In this document: piece after piece, positions 45,930 to 58,329 of the stretch
Layout of the letters: each line of letters begins with the position of its first letter
Position numbering within the stretch: position 1 is the first letter of the stretch
Source of the DNA: Lytechinus pictus
Lineage: Eukaryota > Echinodermata > Echinoidea > Temnopleuroida > Toxopneustidae
NCBI RefSeq assembly: GCF_037042905.1
Contig: NC_087254.1
Span: forward strand, 10,587,103 to 10,651,102
Direction: 5' to 3'
Length of the DNA stretch: 64,000 nucleotides
Notes under the pieces: generated by a model
What the model was told of the DNA's origin: nothing
Databases searched by the model: none
Seen by the model: only the letters and a program-made list of their open reading frames with translations
Program-made: the position numbers and the translations under genes

Positions 45930-47030
45930 GCATGTACCTGACCAACTCCGATTTGGCTTTAGAAAAGGATTTTCCTGCCGACTATACAGCTCTATGTCTC
46001 AAGTTGATCATGGAGATCCAACAAGCTGAGAAAAGACCAACCTATGTTGCCTTTTAAGACTCTGAAAAGGCCTTCGACAAGTGTCTGGTACCAAGGCTCA
46101 CTCGACAAACTGAGAGCAGTTGATCCTGAACTGTACCTTTCAAAAACAACCCAAGTCCATTAGAGAGGGTATGGGAAGTCTTGTCTACTGGGATGTGAAA
46201 ACAAAATCTCACCTCCAATCTATATCCAATAGGGTGTGAGACATGGTACGGTGCTATCCCCAACACTTATTTGACCTACCACCCCAAAACTACCAATAAG
46301 TCGCCAGGTAAGGTTCTCTGTTAATAGCCAAATAGTAATATAGTCTCCAAAAACCAAAAATCTAAGAAAAAAGAAAAGATACAAGAGTTTCTTGGACACT
46401 ACTTTTTCGGACTGCTTGGAAGGTTCACTGAGATTACACAGTATGCACATGTCATGCTTGAGTGATCCCCAAACTTCAAACCTTGTTTTCTCCATATTTT
46501 TTAAGCTCTTGCTGAATTTCCTCTGCATTCAATCAAGTACTTGTGATGGTTATTGTTGGTCAATTTTAATATAGTATTATATCATTTTAAAGTTTAGGAA
46601 ATGAATTTCAAGCTCAATAAAAATCTAAATATTCATTATGGTCGACTTATTTTAGGTTTTGGGGTGGCAGGTCACTTATTATACCTTCTTCATCGATGGC
46701 CTCATCAAGGCCCTTCCAGACAAACTTGAACTGTGCATTTCTCAAACAATTGCGTGTCTTCGGTATACGAAAGTATGCAAAGTCTTTTCTACAGGGATGG
46801 GAAAAAAATCTCATCTCCCACCCATATCCAACAAGGTGTCAGCAGGATGGGGTGTTCTCTCCAAACACTTTATACCTTCTTCATTGATGGCCTCATTGAA
46901 ACCGTTCGAGACACACTAGCCACATCAATGGCCATTAGGCTGGGATTCTTGTGCTAGCTGATGTTGTGGCACTACTTACTCAGCAGTAGCAACGCTGCCA
47001 CAGAGCTTCAGACAATGCTAGATACCACTT
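45930..47030 (+). pseudogene. Second non-LTR RT fragment, split by a MITE
   Basis: LRFGFRKGFS near 45957, then RPTYVAF and DSEKAFDK (46030-46085), VRHGTVLSPTL at about 46235-46265, and after a 401-bp insertion FFIDGLIKALPD. A second partial copy of the same block follows (46790-47030: QQGVSRMGCSLQTL, ELQTMLDTTLACL). Motifs suit RTE/CR1/jockey-type reverse transcriptase. Multiple stops; not functional. Confidence 0.75.
46273..46673. mobile_element. 401-bp MITE inserted in the RT fragment
   Basis: GACCTACCACCCCAAAAC at left and GTTTTGGGGTGGCAGGTC at right. ACTTATTT and ACTTATTA flank it (7 of 8 equal), and removing it restores the LINE reading CCCAACACTTATTATACC. Confidence 0.8.
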
Positions 47031-47272
47031 TAGCCTGTTTGCCAAATTGAGATACAAGATTAATCTATCAGCTAGCTAGCTGTGTGGAATAATCTTTCTA
47101 TAGAAATAAGGTCGCTCAACTCAATGTATATTTTCAAAAGGAAGTTGAATTCTTATTTAATCAACAGTAATCATGTCTTCACTGTCTCACTTGCTTTGAG
47201 GTAGGTTTGTGTGGATTTCCCATTTTTTTTTTTTTTTTTTTTTTTTTTTAGTATAAAATAATTTGCCCAATA

Positions 47273-47889
47273 CAGTCCGACCTCTCTTTATCCCGCCTCC
47301 CCTTATCTGTATCTCTCTATTATCCGGACGCACACTTGCCAAGATTTTTTTTCTTTTTCAATTCATTCTAGTACGTGAGGAAATGAGATTTCAATCTAAA
47401 CTCAATCCTATACGCAAACTCACTTTGATTACATATATTTTCCAATATAGTCTACATACAACATTATTTTTCATGAAAATATCTCACCCAAATCACCAAA
47501 AGAACTTAGGCAGGATAATTTTCCAGTAAATCAGGGCGCAGCGCAAACATTTCATCACGTTCTCTTTGGTTTCCCGGGAAAAACAGCACATGTCTGTCTC
47601 ACTAGCTAACACTAGGCCTCAATACGGACAGCACCATCTATCATGTTTGAGCCTACAGTCAGTGTAACAATGGCTGACATTGCTAAGCTGCAAAACCTGC
47701 CGCGATGATCTAATTGTAAAACTTAGTTTCATCGAGTCATTCTTTCTTTCTTTCAAAGTATGCTCGATATATACCTCACCCATTTTAGCAGGTAAATTAT
47801 CCAACAGTATTGGGTCTCCCAGATCCGGATAAATCCCTTATCCGGATTGGTGCTGGTCCCAACGTGTCCGGATAAGAGAGTTCGGAATG
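47273..47889. mobile_element. pogo/Tigger-like MITE, TA target
   Basis: TA-CAGTCCGACCTCTCTTTATCC at left and GGATAAGAGAGTTCGGAATG-TA at right; inner TATCCGGAC and GTCCGGATAAG. TIR style and TA duplication fit the Tc1/mariner pogo group. About 617 bp, no transposase. Confidence 0.75.
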
Positions 47890-48430
47890 TACATATTCAT
47901 AAATTATTTTTATTTACTTATTATGTATTTAATTCTATATACTGTATTCTTATCAAGGGTGGTCATCTTGACAGTTCCATCTGGGTTTTAAGGACTACCC
48001 AATTCCAATACTGTACTGTTCTTTTTACCTTGTATCTTGTAATGTTGTAAATTATGACAGTTGTTTTGCATTCTAAATTGTTAATTGCTCAATTTCATTT
48101 AATATCTATTACACAATTGTATGATATAGTTTCATTGGAATTGAATAAATATTGAAAAATAAATTGAATCTAAAATGCTGTGGTAGTCATGAACCCCAAG
48201 AAAAGTGACACCCAGGAAGGTTGGGAGATTGGAGACTCCCCAATCATCAGCAAGGGTTGCCATGACCATCTAGGCATTCCAAAATCTGGATCTCATCTGG
48301 ACATCTCAGACCAGATAATCTTGAAACGTCTTAAACGCATTTCATACTCTACTTTTTTTTTGTACATGGTAGGCCTACTGGTGCACAATTAGGATCGACT
48401 TCAAAATTTCACTTTCTCATTTCTGCTCAC

Positions 48431-48578
48431 CTTTGGCTTTGCAATATGTACTGCTTCCGAGGATGATTTTACTGAACTGCAATTCTTCACCTCACAAATG
48501 CCATGGTGGCGAAGTTGGACAAAGCACAGATCCATCTTTTCAGTTGTTCCTTTAGACGTCTTGCTTCACTGCACCTAC
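48431..48578 (-). CDS. Candidate exon, frame unresolved
   Basis: Acceptor CTTTAG and donor GTGAGC bound 148 bases (acceptor could also be four bases later). One frame from an internal ATG reads MDLCFVQLRHHGICEVKNCS and stays open to the donor. Another is helical (EARRLKEQLKRWICALSNFA) and would end at an inner donor GTGAAG. Neither is recognised. Confidence 0.3.
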
Positions 48579-48746
48579 CTAAAGTAGGAGGAAGCAAAAA
48601 ATTATTTAAATGTACGATAAACCAAGAAAGTTAAGACTTGACCAAAGAGAAGGATTTCAGCTAGAGCTTCCTGGGATCTATGCTAATATCATACACACCA
48701 AATTATATGAGCATACATGTAGGTTAATTTAAACTGAAGTTATGGC

Positions 48747-50292
48747 TAATGTTGTAACCCGCACCCGTGCCGGTATGCCCCCGATCGCGGGTTGCGGGCT
48801 GGGCCGAGTTCATTCTCAAACCCGCAGACCGTCATACCAAAAAAAGGGAGAAGTAACGACGCATAATAAAAACATTAACAATGAAAATTGAGTAAGGATC
48901 ATGTGCTTCTTACGTGGCGGATTCTTTTAGAGACGTAGATATTTCCTTTTAAAAAATGCCGGCGTATTTTTGTCTTGTGAACATTGAACAGGACTGAGAC
49001 AGTTCGACATAAAATACATCGAGTTGCTCTTTCAAAGAAGCGCCAGTGCAGCTCAGTCAGAGAAAGGAATGTTTTACGACTGGGAGAGGGGGAGAGAGAG
49101 AGAGAGAGAGAGAGGGGAGGGGATGTGTTCGGAGAATGTAGACAGAAGCCAGAATACATTGCGTAATCATGTCTGGCAAGGAGCGAGTGATAGAGAAAGG
49201 ATTGCTTTATGACTTGGAGTGGGGCGAGTTGAGCCCGTTTCCACGGCAACGCTCGCTGTTTGAGCTCAAGGGACTTGCGGTGCACGGCAGTGAGACAGTT
49301 GTTTGCTTATTGGATTACCAAATTAGGTCATGACCTGATAGAGCGTGCCGTCAGGTCAGAGTGTTAGCTGCCCTTTTTTGTAATTTTTTTGAAGACATGC
49401 TAAGCTGGTCTAGTCTAGTGGCTAACTAACCCTCCTTTTTCGTTATTTCATACATTTTCTGATGAAAACTGAAGCCCCCGCACCCTGAATGCCCAGATCT
49501 CTTAATTTTTCCGATGTACAATTGATTGAAAGTCTTTAAGATTTCTGAAGATGTAAATTTGGATTGCAAGTTTCTTGCAAATACCTCTCTCTTGACCGAT
49601 CGATCGAGAGATAAAAAATAAATAAAAGCCTAGCTAAGCTAGCTAAGCACTAGTAACACGAGCTGTTTACGTAAGTTCATGGGCGCCCTCGTGCACGTTT
49701 GTATTAGTTTACAAAGAATTGGAAGAAATACAAAAACAGAAGGAAATAATATGGAGATATACAAGAAGAAAAAAAGACTGTATCATTATCCTGGTATTTA
49801 TTTCAATTTGATTACTTTACAGACGAGGTCCCATAGAATTGAATATTGTAATTATGATTGGTGTGAGTCGCCGTGTCGACCGACCTGGACTGAAAAACAA
49901 CATTGCCGATCTTTGCTGGGCAGCCTGGGCTAGCTAGCGCGCGCTGAGCTGCGGCTCCAATCAGAGGAGTTAATTGCGTAATGCTTTCAATTTCGAGATG
50001 AGAGCGGGCCCATTTCGTGGTACAAAGTCACCCCAAAAAACATTTTCTCTCCGGAATAAAAGGCAAATTTGCAAATTGTAAGTAAATTCACTCTAGGCTA
50101 GGTTAGTAGTTGGCATATATTTTCCTGATTTGAGCCTGTATAGTGTGGGGATTGCAGAAATAATATTTTTCATTTTTTAAAGATAAATTGACTTGCGGGT
50201 TAAAACCCGACGGGTCAGCGGGTCCCGCTTGCAAATTATTGGATTATACGGGACGGTACGGGTCGGGTTTTCACTTGCGGGTTACAACATTA
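48747..50292. mobile_element. 1546-bp hAT-type element, non-autonomous
   Basis: TAATGTTGTAACCCGC opens and GCGGGTTACAACATTA closes it; GTTATGGC at 48739-48746 and 50293-50300 is a perfect 8-bp target duplication. Subterminal GCGGGT/ACCCGC motifs repeat on both sides. The interior holds a GA microsatellite (49084-49118) and no recognisable transposase. Confidence 0.88.
49084..49118. repeat. GA microsatellite
   Basis: GAGAGA run inside the hAT-type element. Confidence 0.9.
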
Positions 50293-50477
50293 GTTATGGC
50301 ATTTACAAGGACTGCAGAATGGTAAAATGAAAACATGTCACTGTGACCTTGACCTTTGGACCTCAAAATCAATGGGCTTCCTGGGATCCATGCTATATTA
50401 TACACACCAGATTGTATGAGCCTAGGTAACGCTAAATGAAGTTATCGCGTTTACAAATATATTGCTGTGGCTTTTCA

Positions 50478-50833
50478 CACGCGTGACCAAAAAAACATGT
50501 TTAAAGGGCCGTTTTTTTCCACGTTGGGAGCGCGGGCTGCGGGTGCACTAGATAAGGCTATAAAAAACATTTTTTTTTTTTAAAGGGTGGTTTTGAAAGA
50601 CTGGTCAATCGCAGGGTCAAACGTAGGCCCTATAGTATATTTAGGGTATTTTTTTCCAAAGCTTTTTTTTAAAGACTAGCCAAACATGTTTAGGGTATGT
50701 TTTTTCCCTGGGGCTTTTCCTCCTTGTTTCTGAAAAGTGTTTGGGCCCCGAGACAAAACTTGTTTAGGGGGTTATTTTGCACACAGAGAAAGGCTCGTTT
50801 AGGGGGTGTTTGGAAATAATTTGGTCACGCATG
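50478..50833. mobile_element. GCGTGACCAAA inverted-ended repeat
   Basis: CACGCGTGACCAAA at left, TTTGGTCACGCATG at right, with internal TGTTTAGGGT iterations as in 1078-1590. Confidence 0.6.
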
Positions 50834-50865
50834 AGTACAGCAATACATTTGGCTGGCCCTCAGGA

Positions 50866-50973
50866 TTTTTTATTATTAAGACCTGGCTCAGTTGAATCTG
50901 GCTTGGTCGATCTGCTCGTGCAGCGTGCTTTTTCGATTGTCCCGTATTCCATTTTGTGAAATCTGGTCACCCT
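50866..50973. mobile_element. Right-end fragment of the AGGGTGACCAG family
   Basis: AGACCTGGCTCAGTTG, GATCTGCTCGTGCAGCGTGC and the end CTGGTCACCCT match the right part of the next element (from about 52499). Confidence 0.65.
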
Positions 50974-50977
50974 GTAT

Positions 50978-52841
50978 AGGGTGACCAGGCGTCCAGGATT
51001 TCCAGGGATTGTTCCCTATTTTGCTCCTTTGTCCCGGCGTCCCAACAAACCATTCCCGGGACGCCTATTTGTCCCCATATTTCAGAATATTGAAAAAAAT
51101 CTACACAGAAAAGTGAAGCATTTTCATCAAATAACCAACAGATGACAAAGCAGAGACAACAATAATATTGATTATATCTACTGTAAACTTTTGCAAATTC
51201 TGCGGTGATTTTCTTGCTACCCAATATTGCAAACAAATAGTTACATATCTTTTCTTTGATCTAGACACAAAGACACACAAAGTCAGCATACATACATGTA
51301 CTAGCTGCTGCATACACGTGGCCTGCACTGGCCTCCCACCTGTGTGTGGCAGGCTACTCGCTAGCTAGGCATCGGCACAGATTCTAAATTGTGCAAACAA
51401 TCTCACATGATAATCAGTTTTTTCCACCAAAATAATCACAAAATCGGCCGGAAATTTTATAATTATATTATGGATTGTCAGATAACTGATTTGGTGATGT
51501 AATCGGAGGAGCAAGTTATTGAGTTTTCATAACTGGATCTAGTTTCAGCTTTTGTTTTGAGTCTTGTTGTGATGGGATGAGAGATGCCTGTGTGTGATGC
51601 CGCGATGTTTCATCTATCTTTTATTTCCAAAACATTTTAGTTTTCTAACACTTTCTAAAATATATTTAAAAACCCCAAATATCTTTAAGATTTTTGTTAC
51701 ATTATTAGATTTTTTTAGTTTGCTTTAAGTTTGAACTTTTTCTTTTCTTTCTTTTCTTTCCTTCTTTCTTCATCCTTCTATCATTCCTGCTTGCCTTTTT
51801 TTTTGTTCCATCTATCTTTACTTCCAATCTTTCCTAGCTTTCTTTCCTGAGCCTTTCTCTCTCTGTTTATTTTCTTTCTTTCTTTTCTTTGTATTTGACT
51901 ATTTCCTTTATTCTTTCTTTCCTTAAAGTTTTCTTTAAGTTTGCCTCCTCCCTTCCTCTCCTTTTTCTTTGTTTTCTCTCCTTCCATTATTCTTTCTTTC
52001 ATTCTCTCCTCCCTTCATTCTTTCCTCCATTTCTTTCATTCTTTATTTTCCTTCTAATTCCTTCCCCCTATTATTATTTTCCCTTCCTGTTTCTCTTCTT
52101 TCTTTCAAAGTCAAAGAATAAAGGAAAAAAATTCTTTCTTTCAATTTCATTCTTCCTTTATTCTTTCTTTTGAGATTCATTCATCTTCCCTTCCTTTCTT
52201 TTTTCATTTCAAAGAATGACAGAAACATTTTTTTTCTCTCCTATTCTCTCATTCATCCTTTTTAAAAATCTTAGGCCTAACGTTAGTCTTTTCTTTTAAT
52301 TTTTTCCTTCAATTTCATTTTCCCCTTCAATTTTTTCTTTCTTTCCTCTCATTTCTCAATTCATCTCTTTAAGCTCTTTTCTTTCTCTCCTTCATTCTTT
52401 CGATCACCCTCGATTCCAAGTTCCAGCTTCCTTTATAATTTTTTACAAGTCTAAGTCTAACATTGTGTAGCCTTCTTTGTTGATTTTTTTTTCATTAAGA
52501 CCTGGCTCGGTCGATCCGCTCGTGCATCGTGCTTTGTCGATTGTCCCAGAGTCTTGCTCTTAGTCCTAGGCCCACTCACAAGTATTGCGAGGTTGGCCTA
52601 GCCCTAGGCCTATAATTATAAACGTTAGTAGACTCTGTTTGAGTGTTTCATTGTGATTTCTAGACCAAAACCTGGCTTCAGTCTCTGTATTTTGGTTGTT
52701 CCGCTGAACTGCGTTGGCTCCATTCACCAATACATATTCTGATAGTAAAAACTAAAATGTCAGAAATTGTTAAATCCCCAGAAATGACAGTTATTCCTGT
52801 CTAATGGTTAGAATTTGATTTCGTGAAAATCTGGTCACCCT
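50978..52841. mobile_element. 1.86-kb element with AGGGTGACCAG ends
   Basis: AGGGTGACCAGGCGTCC at left and CTGGTCACCCT at right. No convincing target duplication. The interior is dominated by a TTTC-rich tract; no transposase. Ends resemble hAT-type MITEs. Confidence 0.6.
51726..52410. repeat. Polypyrimidine tract (TTTC/TTCC)
   Basis: About 680 bases, mostly C/T on the plus strand, inside the AGGGTGACCAG element. Lys/Glu- and Phe/Ser-rich frames here are compositional. Confidence 0.85.
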
Positions 52842-52859
52842 TTTTGGAAAATCAGAGTC

Positions 52860-52922
52860 AGAGAGGGCGCACGTCATCGTCGACAGACCCGTCTTCCGGG
52901 AGCTCCAGCCAAACTAAAAATG
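52860..52922. other. CpG-rich exon-like stretch
   Basis: On the plus strand RGRTSSSTDPSSGSSSQTKN ends at a good donor GTGAGT. CpG is locally dense compared with its surroundings. It may be part of a 5' exon; no partner exon is identified. Confidence 0.25.
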
Positions 52923-53261
52923 TGAGTACCCCTTTGGCTTGGAACCATTGCCCACCTGATACAGTGAACAGCACAGTCGAAGATCAAGTCGAAGATCGAA
53001 ATTAAAGAGCTACCTACGATACGACTAGATATCACTCAGTATCACCACGCCCTCTCTCACCCGCTGCATTCGGATCGATCATACAATTGGTCCAGCAGTG
53101 TAACGTTACAGCAGAGACCCTGCATGCACTCAAAATTATCATGCATCTATTCTAGATCATCTTTATCTAAATCGGGCTTAATTTATGCATACGACTTATA
53201 TAATACTAAGACATTACAAACAACAATACAAAATTAGAATATACCAATGATTACCGTGATT

Positions 53262-53400
53262 TTCTTCCTTTATTTCGTCTTTTTGCCATGCCTTTTCAAA
53301 ACTTTTCCAAACTTGCTCTTTAAAAATGGCGCGACAAATCATAGTGTCGCCGAAACATCCAATCGAAAAAAGAAAAACCAATCAGAGTGGCAAACGTGTT
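53262..53400 (-). promoter_or_regulatory. Possible promoter and first exon
   Basis: Minus strand: two ATTGG (inverted CCAAT) boxes about 20 bases apart, then TTTGTCGCGCCA (E2F-like), then about 50 bases later GGCATGGCAAAAAGACG with a frame MAKRRNKGRKS and donor GTAATC. The layout resembles CCAAT/E2F promoters of cell-cycle genes, which would suit a NUF2-like gene, but no linking exons were found. Confidence 0.25.
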
Positions 53401-53439
53401 CTAATAACATTATCCTATACTTTATATGACTAAAAATGG

Positions 53440-54900
53440 TACAAAGGAAGAAATGATATGCTGATGAATCCTAAATGACAGATCGATCATCAATAATGAA
53501 GCCATACATATTCCACCCTGGCACCCTCACTCAATTCAAAATAATCTTCAAAGTCAAATAAAATTTCGCAGGACATTTCATGAATATTTCAATAGAAAGA
53601 TGAATTATTCTATATACTTTAACATGATATAGGCCTACTGCAAGTTGTCAAGTGCCTAGGAACCTTATTCTTGAAGCATTTATAACTAAAGCTTACTAAA
53701 GTTAGTAATAATAAAACACAGGCCAAAGAGTTTATCCAATAAAAATATTGAAGTTCTATTTCATAATAATATTACTTCGTTGAACAGAATTATTTATCTA
53801 TTTTCCGTATAATTTCCTACAGAGTATCGTAATGCGCCTACAATTTTGAGGGGCAAGACAGGTCGTTTGGAGCAAAAGGTCTGAAAAAATCTGGGAGATA
53901 GCAGAGCGAATGATGAAACTGTTTTTGGGGATCCATTGCCCCAGCCCCCCCCCCCCCAAATCTGTATGCAAGTGGTCCTATATAAGTTTCCGCAATATTG
54001 AGACTCGTCTCAAAGAATATATCATTTGAATGAAAGCATTTGCATAGAAACCAGCGCAAGCTGAAAATATGCGATATTCAGACCTGAAAAGGATATCAAA
54101 TTGAGTCGAAGCGCGACTGAAGTTTTGACTTTTATTACAATGACCTGAAAGTTTTTTCTATTTTCCAATTACCCCCTCCCCTTATTTCAGTTACTTTTAT
54201 TCCTCCTCATATGATTATCGAAAGACATGGCTTCGTTAACAATTTTAGTGAATATTGTCAATGAATTAGGATAGGTCGTGATTTAAACCTTAACAAAACA
54301 ACCAAAAGTTCCTCGTCGCAAGAGGTCGTCGCGTTTTGTCAAGGTTTTAGGTGTCACGCGCGTAAAACATTCCCCATAGACTTGTGTGTTAAAATGGCAC
54401 TTTTGAAAAATTCATAAAAAGTAAACGTGAAATTAGAGGGTCGAATGTTTTCTACCATTGGATAGGATATCTGACTAGAGAAGAGTATCGTAGCCAGCTC
54501 ATTTTAAGAATAAATCGCCATTTATGAAGATAACTATGATGATATCAAAATAATTTATCAACTGAAACAGTAAAATAGCCTTAATTTTTCGGCCAGTCAA
54601 AAAATAATTCCAAAGTCATTTTATATCTTCCCAATTTGGGCAAAGGAAGTTCAGTAGTTACCATTTCTAGAATCAGCTGTGTTAGATTTTCAATTATATT
54701 CATACACTTTTGTCAATCAGCAATATCAAATTGAAAAAAATTCGAATGGGTTGGGTCGAACCCATCTTCAGCCCTCCTGTTGTAATTAGGCTTATGGAAC
54801 CTTTAGCAGGACAAAATGCTACTAGTACAAAGCTACTACAGTGTAAACTAGGTTTTCAATTCCCTCATGCGGATTGAGCCTTATTTCTTTAATTAATCCC
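53440..54900. other. No gene recognised
   Basis: AT-rich, a C run at 53945, no supported element ends or exons. Confidence 0.4.
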
Positions 54901-55732
54901 CATTGATTTGCATTTTCGCTTCTCCTCTAGCTGCTCATTATAACGACTTATTCCATGGTACAGACTACCAAATGATCCAAGGGAGGGGGGCCCGGGGGGA
55001 CTTGTGTTCCTGGTTTAATCCAGGAACACGAGGGGGGACAAGCGCCTGCTGCCCCCTGTTGTAGGGGAAAAGGAAAAGAAAGACGGAAAAATAATAAAGA
55101 AAATATGATCAGAGGAGAAAGGGGACTAAAGAGATCGATAAGAAATTTAAAAAAAAGTGGATAAAATAAGGAAAAATGAAGAATTGGATGATACAAAAAA
55201 TTCAAACCACTATATAAAAATCCCAATTCTGCTTGCGCTTCGCGCTCCCAATGCCTGTTCAATGAGTCATTATACAACACATTTTTGCTAGCGATTCGGC
55301 CTTTCATTATTTTGACAAGATACACATCCTGTTATTTGCGACTATCCATGCTTGTCAGATCGAAACCTCAAAATTTTCAGCTCGCGCTTCGCGCTTGAAT
55401 TATTTGATAATATTTCTGATCTGACTTTGCGCTCAAACCATTTTATGAACGAGATACACATATTGTTTATGAGTCAATGCAAAGCAGTCCTTAAAGGGCT
55501 CCTCTTTTAGTTCAGTTTATCGAAGTTTCTGCTCTCGCTTCATCCTATAGAAGCAATTAGGACTCAATGAGCATGACTATACAGTGTTTGAAAATCGAAA
55601 TGTCTTGCGTGTTTGCGCGCGTCAAGGAGGATGTGTAAGACTGATATGCATCATAATTTTGTCGAAATCTTTGAGCAGTGGGTCCTCAAACTCAGTTTAT
55701 ATACCCCCCATAAAATATCCCATCCCTGAATT

Positions 55733-55985
55733 CAGGGGCGGATCCAGGATTTTCCAAAAGGGGGGGGGGCAAAATTTTAGGAGGAAAATTTTGACAAGCC
55801 CCCCCCCCCCCCACAACCACAAATAAAGGATATTTCGTACCCGAAAAAATTTGAAAAAAAGGTCTTCAAGTTTAAAAGAGGGGGCACACCTCTGTTTTAA
55901 TGGCATTTTTACATGACAAATTTTCATTTTGCTTCTCAAAGGGGGGGGGGGGGGCACGTGCCCCCCCCCCCTCGATCCGCGCCTG
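55733..55985. mobile_element. 253-bp hAT-type MITE, CAGGGGCGGATCCAGG
   Basis: It begins CAGGGGCGGATCCAGG and ends TCGATCCGCGCCTG; CCTGAATT at 55725-55732 and 55986-55993 is a perfect 8-bp duplication. It includes G and C runs of more than 10 bases. Confidence 0.85.
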
Positions 55986-55993
55986 CCTGAATT

Positions 55994-57268
55994 CAAGTTG
56001 CAGTACACGGGCCAATTATTTTCTATTCCTAATCTTAAAAAGATATCTTCAAAAATTTACTTTTAAATCTTTTGAGATTTAAAAACCAATCATTAGGACT
56101 AAAACTAAATCAAAAGTTCGGCTGTTCATCATTCACAATTAACTGATCAGGATTTATTTTTAATCGTTGAAATTTCGAGTGTCGCAGCGGACGCGATAAT
56201 TTGGATTACATTTTTACTCTAAACATGACTCCGCCGAAATATGCCCTGTTTGACTAACGGACTTTTGATACCGTGCTCGCCACAAGTTCGCCTGTTATGA
56301 ACGTGTTGTATACAGTTTACTCCAGACGGCTATTTTGGCCTGAGGCCAAATCACCCGACGGTCAAGTTCATTCACTTTTCTCCCAATGTGGACCTCCCAC
56401 TGCTGATATTCCCAAGTGCGTCCGTATGTACTCGAAATCGTGAGCGATTAAAAGGTAAAGAATTGGCAAGGGCGAAGAAATCCTACCTCTGGAAAATCAG
56501 ACTTTTATACACTGGTGACTTGGACAGGGCAGGGTTGACGAAAGGAATTCCAAGAAAAATCGAGTTCAGCGCACTCTGATCAAGAGGTTTACTCCAAGAC
56601 ATTAACCCGCCCCTTTATTGATCCTTTGTTTATGTCTCCTTCCGTACTCCCACCCCTTCCCGCCCCTCCCCACTCCATCCCCCTCAATCCATCTCGAGCA
56701 CCTTGTCTCGAGCTTTCCCTATCTCAAATAAACCGAGATTAAAAAATATTTACGTCAATAGTCGATGTTTTGTACATTAACGCTGAATTATTTCAGTTAG
56801 GCTCATTGTTGATTCATTTATGGTAAATATTGTCTGTTGTACATTTAGAACAAATAGGACCTTGAGACGAATCACTTAAGCTAATTTTCATGTCTGTCTG
56901 TCGATATGAACTGACTTGTAAATGTATTTTCTCTTTTAATCTAAATCATATTCTTTCCTCTGACGACCTGACGTCATCAACTTTAAAGTACATTCCACTA
57001 AATGTATTGAATATCGGGGAGCCGCTTTCCACCCGATTATAGTTCAGTAAGATTAAATAATTTTCAGAACATCAAGTAATCTCCGATATCGCAATCATTT
57101 CGGGCGAAAGTCTACAGGGTTCACAACTCTTTCTATGTCTGCTAAACATGACAAGTTTGATAGTAAACATTTTGTATATAGGCAGGGCCCTGCAACGATT
57201 TTTTTTTACAAGGGATGCTGGATAATATTTGACAAGCCCCCCCCCAAAAAAAAAAAAAGTGTTGGTTA
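55994..57268. other. No gene recognised
   Basis: A 63-codon frame (56388-56579, plus) is open but isolated and unknown. The rest is AT-rich. Confidence 0.35.
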
Positions 57269-57873
57269 TTAAAGGACAAGTCCACCCCAACAAAAAGTTG
57301 ATTTGAATAAAAAGAGAAAAATCCAACAAGCATAACACTGAAAATTTTATCAAAATAGGATGTAAAATAAGAAGGTTGTGACATTTTAAAGTTTCGCTTT
57401 ATTTCACAAAACAGTTATAATTATGCACATCCTGGCTGGTATGCAAATGAGGAGACTATCATGTCATCCACTCACTATTTCTTTTGTATTTTATTATATG
57501 AAATATGAAATATTATAATTTTCTCCTCATTAACAAGTGATACAGCGATTGATTCCACCCTGAACATGTTAAATTATAGCATTGTTTAATACCATATGAT
57601 TCGGTCAAATTGGTCCTTATTGTCAAATCTATAAAAAATGAAATATTGTATAATTCAAACAATAAAAAACAAAAGAAATAGTGAGTGATGGCCATCATCG
57701 ACTGACTCACCTAATTGTGCATATCACCGTTTTGTTAAAAATAAGCGAAACTTTAAAATGTCATAACTTTCTTATTTTACATCCGATTTTGATGAAATTG
57801 TTAGCACTATGCTAGTTAGATTTTCCTCTACTTATTCAAGTCAGCATTTTCCTGGAGTGGACTCGACCTTTAT
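57269..57873. mobile_element. Fold-back element, AAAGGACAAGTCCACCCC copy
   Basis: TTAAAGGACAAGTCCACCCC at left and GGAGTGGACTCGACCTTTA at right, with the same inner blocks as 42344-42943. Confidence 0.85.
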
Positions 57874-57904
57874 TTAAATTAAGCATATCTAAGAGATTTC
57901 AAGG

Positions 57905-57998
57905 GGTGCGGCCTACGGTGAGTAACACACGCAGCACCCCAAGTAAATTTTGGGGGCGCTTCAGCACCCCCAGCACCCCAACTTCCCAGGGCCATTGT
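57905..57998. mobile_element. Short element end, GGCCCTGGGAAGTTGGGG family
   Basis: CACACGCAGCACCCC, CACCCCCAGCACCCC and CTTCCCAGGGCCATT match, reversed, 63775-63875. Probably two truncated copies of one MITE family. Confidence 0.6.
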
Positions 57999-58069
57999 GT
58001 ATAGGAGACAGACGGATCGAATATCCATTTCCGAGGGACTGTGGAACTTTGATATGTTACTGTTGCTGT

Positions 58070-58312
<243 letters not shown>

Positions 58313-58329
58313 TACTGAAATCATTGTAC

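Noticed and set aside
48899..49285. 128-codon minus-strand frame inside the hAT-type element as a transposase
   Set aside because: No hAT dimerisation or zinc-finger motif; it includes translated GA microsatellite.
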